Source: Bacteroidales bacterium
GTDB taxonomy: Bacteria > Bacteroidota > Bacteroidia > Bacteroidales > Marinilabiliaceae
Length of the DNA: 64,000 nucleotides
NCBI GenBank assembly: GCA_017539645.1
Contig: JAFYCM010000074.1
Span: 39,583-103,582, forward strand
Direction: 5' to 3'
Under the pieces are notes generated by a model, which was given only the letters and a program-made list of their open reading frames with translations, did not search any database and had not been told where the DNA came from. Positions 15,173 to 23,002 of the stretch are shown here, piece after piece. Positions within the stretch are counted from its first letter, which is position 1; the number at the start of each line of letters is the position of its first letter. Position numbers and translations under genes: made by a program.

Positions 15173-16993
15173 TTATTTACATTCTCTCCAAAGGCCGTCT
15201 TTACGTATGATTTCTTCGAGCTTTTCTATGGCATCTTCCTCAGAAAGTGAGCGGCTGACGAGTTCTTTGCCACGGTAGAGTGAAATCTTGTCGCGACCAG
15301 CGCCTACATATCCATAGTCGGCATCAGCCATTTCGCCAATACCATTAACTATGCAGCCCATAATGCCAATTTTCAAACCACGTAGGTGCCCGAATTTCTC
15401 TTTTATGGTGGCAGCCGTCTTCTGCAAATCGTAGAGCGTGCGACCGCAGCCAGGACACGAAATGAATTCAGCTTTGTTGAAACGCGAGCGTGTTGCTTGC
15501 ATTATAGAGAATGTGGTATCTACGACATCTTTTTCTGGCAAACTGAAGTTGCTGAGCATCAATCCGTCAATTAATCCGTCGATGAGTAACAAACCTGCAT
15601 CGGCTGCGGCTTTGAGTTGGAATGTAGCCAAGTCTTTGTCGTCGTAGCGAAGCCAAGGAATTACGGGCGCGTTGATATTGTTGGCGTTGAGCTTAAGTAT
15701 GAATGCCCGGAGTTCCGCCGTAGGATTGGTCGTCTCAGGTTTTGCAATAATTACTACGTTGCTCTTCTGCAATACCGTAATTAATTCGCTGTCGATGTTC
15801 GCAGTTTGTATAAGTACAAAAACATCGTTGGCAGAGCCCTTCTCAATCAGTTGGCGGGCGGAGATGAGGTGCAGCGAGTCGGCATCGCAGTTGTCTGTAA
15901 TCACAGGTTTGCCATCCGCATAATTATCGTTGCAGAAGACGATGTCGGCATCGAAACGCTCGGGCTTTTTGCGCGCCGTAGCGTCGGCTATCACTGCAAT
16001 CTGGTTGTTGCCGCCGATGTTAAGCACCGCCTTGCTCTCGCGACGGCGATATTCGTATGGCGAATAGCTATCATCGCTGACGCTCTCTATAGTAGCATGT
16101 GTGGCTTTCGAAGTTGTGTAGTCGACGAGTTGCTGAGCTACAGGAACTTCCGCTTCGGGCGCTTCGGTGAGCGATACGCGAATGGTGTCGCCAATGCCAT
16201 CGATGAGTAGCGCACCAATACCCGCAGCTGATTTTATGCGGCCTTCGGCATCGGAACCAGCTTCCGTCACGCCAAGATGAAGCGGATAGAAATGTCCGCG
16301 CTCGAGCATAGTGGCAGCAAGCAGACGAACGGTCTGAACCATCACGCGAGTGTTGCTCGACTTTATACTTATAACTATGTCTGTAAAATTCAGCGATTCA
16401 AACACATCGAGGTATTCGGTGCACGAAGCAACCATGCCTTGCGCGGTGTCGCCAAAACGTGCCATGATTCTGTCGGAAAGCGAACCATGATTGACGCCAA
16501 TGCGGATAGAAGTCTCGTTCTGGCGACAAATATCCACCAACGGACTGAGTTTCTCGCGAAGGATGCCGTACCACTCTTCGTCGGAAATTTTGTCGGCATC
16601 TACATTGAAGCGTTTAGCTTCGCCAGTGAAGTTGCCTGGGTTGATGCGCACTTTGTCGGCGTAGTGAGCGGCGGTCATTGCGGCAGCCGGGTTGAAGTGT
16701 ACGTCGGCAACTATTGGTGCGGTATAGCCTTCGTTGCGTAAGTCGGCTATTATGTTTTTCAAATTCTCGGCTTCGCGCTGTCCTTGCGTGGTGAGGCGCA
16801 CAAGGTCTGCTCCAGCTTCAATGATGCTCTTGCATTGAGCCACAGAAGCTTGAGTGTCGTTGGTGTCGGTAGTGGTCATCGACTGAATGCGAATGGGATT
16901 GTTGCCACCCAAAGGCAGTTCGCCTATTTGAACCTCGACAGATGGAATGCGCTCGTATTTGAAAAGCGAGAGACAAAATTTCTTACAACTCAT
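15173..16993 (-). CDS. ispG: (E)-4-hydroxy-3-methylbut-2-enyl-diphosphate synthase, long form
   Basis: Penultimate-stage enzyme of the MEP isoprenoid pathway: converts MEcPP to HMBPP using a [4Fe-4S] cluster and reduced ferredoxin/flavodoxin. 606 residues, the long three-domain form found in Bacteroidetes, Chlamydiae and plants, with an insert between the TIM barrel and the Fe-S domain (about residues 290-500). Seen: VQIGELPLGGNNPIRIQSMTT, AGADLVRLTTQG, IVADVHFNP, KVRINPGNF, RIGVNHGSLS in the barrel, and the cluster ligands in ISCPGCGRTLYDLQ and KIGIMGCIVNGIGEMADADY near the end. Start at 16993, with a TAAATTTG -7 element at 17013-17020. The promoter region is shared with the divergent GSCFA gene. 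Confidence 0.95.
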   Translation of the reverse strand: MSCKKFCLSLFKYERIPSVEVQIGELPLGGNNPIRIQSMTTTDTNDTQASVAQCKSIIEAGADLVRLTTQGQREAENLKNIIADLRNEGYTAPIVADVHFNPAAAMTAAHYADKVRINPGNFTGEAKRFNVDADKISDEEWYGILREKLSPLVDICRQNETSIRIGVNHGSLSDRIMARFGDTAQGMVASCTEYLDVFESLNFTDIVISIKSSNTRVMVQTVRLLAATMLERGHFYPLHLGVTEAGSDAEGRIKSAAGIGALLIDGIGDTIRVSLTEAPEAEVPVAQQLVDYTTSKATHATIESVSDDSYSPYEYRRRESKAVLNIGGNNQIAVIADATARKKPERFDADIVFCNDNYADGKPVITDNCDADSLHLISARQLIEKGSANDVFVLIQTANIDSELITVLQKSNVVIIAKPETTNPTAELRAFILKLNANNINAPVIPWLRYDDKDLATFQLKAAADAGLLLIDGLIDGLMLSNFSLPEKDVVDTTFSIMQATRSRFNKAEFISCPGCGRTLYDLQKTAATIKEKFGHLRGLKIGIMGCIVNGIGEMADADYGYVGAGRDKISLYRGKELVSRSLSEEDAIEKLEEIIRKDGLWRECK

Positions 16994-17012
16994 AATATGC
17001 CTTTTATGTTCG

Positions 17013-17020
17013 CAAATTTA
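17013..17020 (-). promoter_or_regulatory. Putative -7 element for ispG
   Basis: TAAATTTG on the minus strand, 20 nt upstream of the ispG ATG, in the divergent ispG/GSCFA intergenic region. Confidence 0.45.
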
Positions 17021-17069
17021 TGTGCTTTTTTAGTTATCTGTATTAGCATCTACAAACTCCCATTTCATC

Positions 17070-17077
17070 TAACTTTG
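17070..17077 (+). promoter_or_regulatory. Putative -7 element for the GSCFA gene
   Basis: TAACTTTG, 24 nt before the ATG at 17101; identical to the octamer before glnS and sufB. Confidence 0.5.
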
Positions 17078-17100
17078 TATAAACAATTAATCAGCAGACT

Positions 17101-18102
17101 ATGGAACAACAGACTTTTCGCACCACTATATCTATCAAACCTGCGCAAGTGAAGTTTGATGTCGGCGATTCGCTATTTTCAATAGGATCGTGTTTCGCCG
17201 AGGAACTAAATACACTGATGAACAATGGATTCTTGCAGGCCTATCAGTCGCCATACGGAACGGTGTATAATCCACAATCGATAGAGTTCCAGATACATAG
17301 AATAGTTACGCAAACGCCAGCAACTGAGGCTGAAATAGTTGAGCGCGATGGATTTTTTGTAAGCCTGATGGCTCATGGTAGTGTTATGGCCGAGACGAAA
17401 GAGTCGTTGCTTGCAAAACTCGACCAATATACTCAAGAGGCAAATCGTCAGTTGCGAGAGGCTCATTTTGTGCTGATTACGCTCGGTACAGCATACGTAT
17501 ATAATAATATAAGTATGAATATGGTTGTGGCGAATTGTCAGAAGCAGAATGCTAAGTTGTTCAATCGATATAGAATCTCGCAGGCAGAGGCTACGGCGTC
17601 GTTGCGCAATGTTATTGGCGATATAAAGTCGATAAATCCTTCGGCACAAATAATATTTACTGTGAGCCCCATTCGCCATTTAGCCGATGGCATGGTGGAG
17701 AATACTCTGAGCAAGTCGACTCTTCTGCTCTCGGTGGCAGATGTCGTAGATGGCGAGTCGGTGCAATACTTTCCATCGTACGAAATAGTAATGGACGATC
17801 TGCGCGACTATCGTTTCTATGCATCGGATATGGCTCATCCATCGCCAGAAGCTGTTAGGTATGTGTATGAACACTTTGCACATACGTATTTCTCCGACAA
17901 GACACGCGATTTGGCTCGCGAAGGAGAAAAAATATCTACCATGCTTCGCCATCGACCATTGACGCCGAACGCAAGTAAATATGCCGAATTCTTAGACAAA
18001 GCAAGGGCTCGCATAAAGGTTTTGGCAAAACAATATTCTCTTTCCGATAGTTATAAACCGATAGCAAATGCCTTTTGCTTGTTAGATAATCTAAGAAGCT
18101 AA
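17101..18102 (+). CDS. GSCFA domain protein
   Basis: 333 residues carrying the family's name-giving motif: SLFSIGSCFAEELNTLMNNG at about residues 25-44, then QAYQSPYGTVYNPQSIEFQI. Further family landmarks are FVLITLGTAYVYNN, INPSAQIIFTVSPIRHLADG and MDDLRDYRFYASDMAHPSPE. The GSCFA domain is related to SGNH/GDSL hydrolases: GSC supplies a candidate Ser, and DMAHPSPEA a candidate Asp-x-x-His. The biochemical role is not established; an esterase or acyltransferase is inferred. It lies upstream of the glycogen operon in the same direction, 158 nt away, with its own promoter, so it need not belong to that pathway. Confidence 0.88.
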   Translation: MEQQTFRTTISIKPAQVKFDVGDSLFSIGSCFAEELNTLMNNGFLQAYQSPYGTVYNPQSIEFQIHRIVTQTPATEAEIVERDGFFVSLMAHGSVMAETKESLLAKLDQYTQEANRQLREAHFVLITLGTAYVYNNISMNMVVANCQKQNAKLFNRYRISQAEATASLRNVIGDIKSINPSAQIIFTVSPIRHLADGMVENTLSKSTLLLSVADVVDGESVQYFPSYEIVMDDLRDYRFYASDMAHPSPEAVRYVYEHFAHTYFSDKTRDLAREGEKISTMLRHRPLTPNASKYAEFLDKARARIKVLAKQYSLSDSYKPIANAFCLLDNLRS

Positions 18103-18186
18103 GCTTTCTTAGAAAATTTATGTAACGCGAAAGCGATGTCGGCTTAATGATTTGTAAGAATTATAAAGAAAGGTTAGAAAAAGTAT

Positions 18187-18194
18187 TAATTTTG
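18187..18194 (+). promoter_or_regulatory. Putative -7 element of the glycogen operon
   Basis: TAATTTTG, 66 nt before the debranching-enzyme ATG at 18261, giving a fairly long leader. No good -33 TTG at the ideal spacing. Confidence 0.4.
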
Positions 18195-18260
18195 CAAATC
18201 AAAATAACTAACGGCAAAACAGCACTTAATAGACAAACATACCGTAAAGCTTTTACAATT

Positions 18261-20183
18261 ATGAAATATATCCAATTCGACAACTCCAAACTGCCTAATC
18301 TTGAGTATTCCTTATTCAAGGAAATTCTAAGAACAAACCGCGCGGGTGCTTACATGAGCACGTCGATAGTCGGTTGTAATACGCGTAAATATCACGGACT
18401 TTTGGTGTGTCCGATAGAAAAATTTGGCGGTCAGTATGTAATGCTGTCATCACTGCAGTGTACGGTGATTCAGCACGAAAAGTCGTTCAACTTGGGTATA
18501 CAGCAATATAAAGGCGAGTATTTCGAGCCGAAAGGTCATAAATATATGTGTGACTATTCGGCCGACCCAACCACCAAGATGACACATCGTGTGGGAGGTG
18601 TGGTGCTGTCGCAAGAGTTTATCTTGTCGCAAAACGAGAATCAAGTTATGATAAAATACACGCTCGAAGATGCTCACTCCGACACTACTTTGCGCTTGAA
18701 ACCATTCTTGGCATTCAGAAATATTCACGAACTGACGCAGGAGAACTTCCAAGCACATACGCACTATGGTGTATGCAATGGCGGCGTGTCGTTCTGCCTT
18801 TACGACGGTTTCCCTACGTTATATATGCAGACCTCGAAGAAGGCAGAATTTATATCTATGCCCGATTGGTATCGCGATGTAGAGTATATCAAAGAACGCT
18901 ATCGTGGCTATGGATATAGAGAAGATTTGTACGTACCAGGCTACTTCGAATTCCCGATAAAGAAAGGCGAGTCGGTTGTAGTGTCGGCATCGCTCAACGA
19001 ACAGACGACGAGTACGCTGAAGGCAAAATTCAGTCGCGAGGTGGCAAAACGTACGCCTAAGAATAGCATGAAGAACTTACTTATAAATGCCGCTCAGCAG
19101 TTTGTGCAGCGTCAAGATGGCTCTGTTATGCTGAAGGCGGGCTACCACTGGAAAGGTCCGCAAATGCGCGATATGTTCGTGGCTCTTGCAGGTCTTGCTA
19201 TGTTTCAGGAAGACAAGAAAGTGTATGCTGAGATTTTCGAATCGGCGCTTCCTAACCTCCGCCGCCTATACATAGACCAAGCAGCGCTTAACTCAACTTC
19301 GATAGATGTCCCGCTGTGGTTCTTCTACTGCATAAACGAGATGGAACGCTATTGCCCCAAGACGATACGCGTGAACGACTATTTCGACTTGATGAGCGAC
19401 TTGCTCAATCACTATTGGAATGGCGTTCCGGGCAAGATGCATCGTCAAGACAATGGACTTATATATGCACGCAACGAAGGTCAGCCGCAGACATGGATGA
19501 ACTCGAAAACCTCATACGGATTATTGGTTACCCCACGCTATGGATGCGCAGTAGAGGTCAATGCATTGTGGTATAATGCCATTGCAACGACCATAGAAGT
19601 GGCTCGCAGCATGAAGAAGAAAGCCTTTGTGGCCGAGTGGGAGCCGCGTTTGCAGATGATAGGTCAGTCGTTCCTCGACACCTTCTGTACGTCTCATGGT
19701 ACTTTGTATGATTATGTAGATGGCGATTACAAGTCGCCTTCTGTTAGACCAAATCAACTCATTGCAGCTGGCTTGAGACACACGCCGCTGAGCCGTGAGC
19801 AAAAAAAACAGATTTTGGAAATATGCACTAAGGAACTTCTGACGCCTCGTGGCATACGTAGTCTCACACCAAAAGACGAAAAGTATGTAGGCGCAATAGA
19901 AGGCGATCCCGATCAGCGCGCACTTGCTATACACCAGGGCACAGCATATCCATGGCTACTCGGTTTCTATGCCGATGTTATGGTAGATGTACATAAGAAC
20001 AGTGGTATGGCGCAGCTCCGCAGAATAGTAGAGGACTTCGAGAGCGAGATTCCAGAACACTGCATAGGTACAATATCGGAATGCTACAACGGCAATCCAC
20101 CGCATCAGGCTAAGGGCGCTATATCTATGGCGTGGAACGTGGCTGCAGTGCTAAAACTCATGAATATTATAGAATCCAAATAA
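18261..20183 (+). CDS. Glycogen debranching enzyme (amylo-alpha-1,6-glucosidase, GH133-like)
   Basis: 640 residues, cytoplasmic. Starts MKYIQFDNSKLPNLEYSLFK, with the family N-terminal domain motif REIL-TNR-GAYMSTSIVGCNTRKYHGLLV (about 23-52). The C-terminal (alpha/alpha)6 region carries AGYHWKGPQMRDMFVALAGL (a variant of the usual GYPWF--WGRDT) and LIYARNEGQPQTWMNSKTSY, followed by the EVNALWYNA motif and NQLIAAGLRHTPLS. It removes alpha-1,6 branch residues from glycogen or maltodextrin. The residues replacing the typical W-G-RD motif (GPQMRDMF) are unusual but keep RD. It is first in a four-gene run with the GT4, GH57 and GT35 proteins; Bacteroides genomes show the same order. An upstream in-frame start (18147) precedes the promoter element and is not used here. 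Confidence 0.9.
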   Translation: MKYIQFDNSKLPNLEYSLFKEILRTNRAGAYMSTSIVGCNTRKYHGLLVCPIEKFGGQYVMLSSLQCTVIQHEKSFNLGIQQYKGEYFEPKGHKYMCDYSADPTTKMTHRVGGVVLSQEFILSQNENQVMIKYTLEDAHSDTTLRLKPFLAFRNIHELTQENFQAHTHYGVCNGGVSFCLYDGFPTLYMQTSKKAEFISMPDWYRDVEYIKERYRGYGYREDLYVPGYFEFPIKKGESVVVSASLNEQTTSTLKAKFSREVAKRTPKNSMKNLLINAAQQFVQRQDGSVMLKAGYHWKGPQMRDMFVALAGLAMFQEDKKVYAEIFESALPNLRRLYIDQAALNSTSIDVPLWFFYCINEMERYCPKTIRVNDYFDLMSDLLNHYWNGVPGKMHRQDNGLIYARNEGQPQTWMNSKTSYGLLVTPRYGCAVEVNALWYNAIATTIEVARSMKKKAFVAEWEPRLQMIGQSFLDTFCTSHGTLYDYVDGDYKSPSVRPNQLIAAGLRHTPLSREQKKQILEICTKELLTPRGIRSLTPKDEKYVGAIEGDPDQRALAIHQGTAYPWLLGFYADVMVDVHKNSGMAQLRRIVEDFESEIPEHCIGTISECYNGNPPHQAKGAISMAWNVAAVLKLMNIIESK

Positions 20184-20200
20184 AAAAAGAGGTACAAACT

Positions 20201-21493
20201 ATGAGAGTATTAATGTTCGGATGGGAATTTCCACCGCACATCTCGGGCGGCTTAGGCACAGCGTGCTACGGTCTAACGAGAGGAATGGCTTCGATCCCGG
20301 ACCTAAAGGTAAAATTCGTTGTCCCCAAAGCTTTTGGCGACGAGGATAAAAGCAAGGTGGAGACTATCATAGGCGCTAACAACATCTCTGTGCTGAATAG
20401 GAAGTTGCGAACGACGCACTACAGCCAACTTCTCGACTATATCGAGGTTGACTCGAAGCTTGTTCCCTATGTAGACCCTGAAGATTATTACAGATTGCGT
20501 TCGCTTAATGTAGGTGAGACATTTCGCTTCTTCCAAACCGACTCGGAAGGCAAATTCCACTTCACAGGTAAGTATGGAACAACGCTGCTTGAAGAGATTC
20601 GCAACTACGCTATCATTGCTAATATGATAGCGCAAGAGAACGATTTTGATGTAATTCACGCACACGACTGGCTCTGCTATCCTGCAGGCATCGCAGCTAA
20701 AGAGGCAACAGGCAAACCGCTTGTTGTGCACGTTCACGCTACCGATTTCGATCGCTCGGGTGGCTCTGTCAATCCTGTAGTTTACGACATCGAGCGTCGT
20801 GGTATGCAGGCTGCCGATAAGGTTATCACCGTAAGTAATCTTACGCGTAATATAGTTATAGAAAAATACGGCATACCCGCCGAAAAAGTTGTTACCGTAT
20901 ACAATGCGGTAGATCCTCTAAAGACTCAGAATATTACATATAGCCCGAAAGGCGTCGACGAGAAGATTATCACGTTCCTTGGCCGCATAACTATGCAGAA
21001 AGGACCAGAATACTTCATTGAGGCGGCCAACAAGGTGCTACAACGCATGGATAACGTGCGATTTGTGATGGCAGGTTCTGGCGATATGATGGAGAAGATG
21101 ATTCGCCGCGCGGCAAGTTTGAAGATTACTGACCGTTTCCACTTCACCGGATTCCTCCGCGGACAAGATGTATACTCCATGCTCCACATGTCCGACTTGT
21201 ACGTAATGCCATCAGTATCGGAACCGTTCGGCATTTCGCCACTCGAGGCAATGCAGAGTAACGTGCCAGTGCTCATCTCGCGTCAGTCGGGCGTTTCGGA
21301 AATTCTTACATACGCTATCAAGACAGACTTCTGGGATATTGATGCTATGGCTGATGCTATGTATGGTGTACTATCGTATCCATCGCTATCGGCATTCTTT
21401 GCAAAGCATGGTAAAGAGGAGGTCGACTCGCTGAAGTGGGAGAACTCTGCTCATAAAATAAAAAAGATTTACGACGAAATTGTGTCCAAGTAA
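20201..21493 (+). CDS. GT4 glycosyltransferase, glycogen-synthase-like
   Basis: 430 residues. Seen: the N-terminal GT-B opening MRVLMFGWEFPPHISGGLGT (the GGLG loop that binds the nucleotide sugar), ENDFDVIHAHDWLCYPAGIA, VVHVHATDFDRSGG, then the C-terminal Rossmann half with ITFLGRITMQKGPEYFIEAA (about residues 262-281) and the E-x7-E motif PSVSEPFGISPLEAM. This is the family that Bacteroidetes carry next to GH57 and debrancher genes. It is thought to elongate alpha-1,4-glucan from ADP- or UDP-glucose, but the donor cannot be told from sequence. It starts 17 nt after the debrancher; the in-frame start at 20132 lies inside that gene. No glgC is in the window. Confidence 0.88.
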   Translation: MRVLMFGWEFPPHISGGLGTACYGLTRGMASIPDLKVKFVVPKAFGDEDKSKVETIIGANNISVLNRKLRTTHYSQLLDYIEVDSKLVPYVDPEDYYRLRSLNVGETFRFFQTDSEGKFHFTGKYGTTLLEEIRNYAIIANMIAQENDFDVIHAHDWLCYPAGIAAKEATGKPLVVHVHATDFDRSGGSVNPVVYDIERRGMQAADKVITVSNLTRNIVIEKYGIPAEKVVTVYNAVDPLKTQNITYSPKGVDEKIITFLGRITMQKGPEYFIEAANKVLQRMDNVRFVMAGSGDMMEKMIRRAASLKITDRFHFTGFLRGQDVYSMLHMSDLYVMPSVSEPFGISPLEAMQSNVPVLISRQSGVSEILTYAIKTDFWDIDAMADAMYGVLSYPSLSAFFAKHGKEEVDSLKWENSAHKIKKIYDEIVSK

Positions 21494-21504
21494 AATTTCT
21501 GCAC

Positions 21505-22968
21505 ATGAAAAATATTTGCTTATACTTCCAATTGCACCAACCTGTGAAACTTCGCAGGTATAGGTTTTTCGACATAGGTAATGATCATTATTACTATGAT
21601 GATTATACAAACGAAAGCAACATCAATCGCCTTTCGCACCTATGTTATTTGCCGACCAATAGAATTTTACTTGATCTCATAAAGAAGTATCGTGGTAGAT
21701 TTTCGGTAACATTCTCAATCTCGGGTACGCTGCTTGACCAACTCAAGATTTACGCTCCCGAAGTGATTGATAGCTTCAAGGAACTGGCTAAGACAAAGCA
21801 CGTTGAGTTCCTCGCAGAGACTTCGGCGCACTCGCTCGCAGCGCTTCGCAACGTCGATGAGTTCAAGCGCCAAGTGGCTATGCAGGTGAAGAATATAGAA
21901 GATACGTTTGGCGTTGTCCCTACCGTATTCCGCAACACTGAACTTATATATTCCGACTCAATCGGCGAAGTAGTTTCGCAGATGGGTTTCAAGGCTATGT
22001 TGGCAGAAGGCGCCAAGCAAGTGTTAGGCTGGAAGAGTCCTAACTATATGTACTGCAACGCCATTGAGCCAAGGTTGAAAGTACTTATGAAAAACTACCG
22101 TCTCTCGGACGACATAGCTATTCGTTTTGGCAATACGTGGTGGGAACAGTGGCCTTTGACCGTAGATAAATACAAATCGTGGATTGACAGTCTGCCAGAG
22201 CAAGACGAAATCGTAAATCTATTTATGAACTACGAGACGTTTGGTGCAAGCCACAATGCAGAATCGGGCATCTTTGAGTTCCTCAAGGCGTTCCCTGAAG
22301 CATTCCTTAGCGATAAGAACTACGTATTCACCACGCCAAGCAAAGCAGCTAACGACTTGCAACCAGTTTCGGCAATACACGTACCTACGCCTACGAGTTG
22401 GGTCGATGAAGAACGCGACGTAACGGCTTGGCTCGGCAACGAGTTGCAGAACGAAGCCATAGATAAACTCTATGCGTTGTCGGATACCGCAGCTAAGTGC
22501 GACGACCCATCGCTATTGAAAGATTGGCAATACCTGCAGTCGAGCGACCATTTCTACTACATGTCTACCAAGTTCTTCTCGAATGGCGTATATAGAGCTT
22601 ACCAAAGTCCGTATCAAACACCTTACGATGCGTTTATGAACTATATGAACGTGCTCACAGACTTCACCGAGCGTCTGCGTAAGGCTGTACCTAACGACTC
22701 AAATGAAACGGCGCAACTAAAAGCTACCATCAAGAAACAAAAAGAGACGATTAGCTCGCTTGAGAAACAATTGGTGAAAGTTGGTGTTACGCCAATAGTA
22801 GAAAAGACTGCAAAAACAAAGAAAGCTGCTGCTCCAAAAGCAAAAGCTACAACAACTAAAACTACCGCTACGAAAGCTACCAAGGCTGCAAAAGCAGAAC
22901 CCAAGGTAGAAGAAAAGAAGTCTAAAACCACTGCTAAAAAAGCACCAAAAGCCAAAGCAGCGAAATAA
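21505..22968 (+). CDS. GH57 alpha-amylase-like protein with basic C-terminal tail
   Basis: 487 residues. The first about 400 follow GH57: MKNICLYFQLHQPVKLRRYR, FSVTFSISGTLLDQL, HVEFLAETSAHSLAAL (candidate nucleophile Glu105), FRNTELIYSDSIGE and FMNYETFGASHNAESGIFEF. In the last motif the family normally has Asp-Tyr-Glu-Thr-Phe-Gly with Asp as the acid/base; here the codon at 22228-22230 is AAC, giving Asn242, so hydrolytic activity is doubtful. Such alpha-amylase-like members with altered catalytic pairs are known in the family. Residues about 405-431 form a coiled coil (TAQLKATIKKQKETISSLEK). Residues 432-487 are a Lys/Ala/Thr tail (19 Lys and 16 Ala in 56) like bacterial histone-H1-like proteins. 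It sits between the GT4 and GT35 genes in the operon, suggesting a structural or regulatory role in glucan handling. Confidence 0.85.
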   Translation: MKNICLYFQLHQPVKLRRYRFFDIGNDHYYYDDYTNESNINRLSHLCYLPTNRILLDLIKKYRGRFSVTFSISGTLLDQLKIYAPEVIDSFKELAKTKHVEFLAETSAHSLAALRNVDEFKRQVAMQVKNIEDTFGVVPTVFRNTELIYSDSIGEVVSQMGFKAMLAEGAKQVLGWKSPNYMYCNAIEPRLKVLMKNYRLSDDIAIRFGNTWWEQWPLTVDKYKSWIDSLPEQDEIVNLFMNYETFGASHNAESGIFEFLKAFPEAFLSDKNYVFTTPSKAANDLQPVSAIHVPTPTSWVDEERDVTAWLGNELQNEAIDKLYALSDTAAKCDDPSLLKDWQYLQSSDHFYYMSTKFFSNGVYRAYQSPYQTPYDAFMNYMNVLTDFTERLRKAVPNDSNETAQLKATIKKQKETISSLEKQLVKVGVTPIVEKTAKTKKAAAPKAKATTTKTTATKATKAAKAEPKVEEKKSKTTAKKAPKAKAAK

Positions 22969-23002
22969 GTAAGACATAATAGAAACAACATAAACGATAT
23001 TT

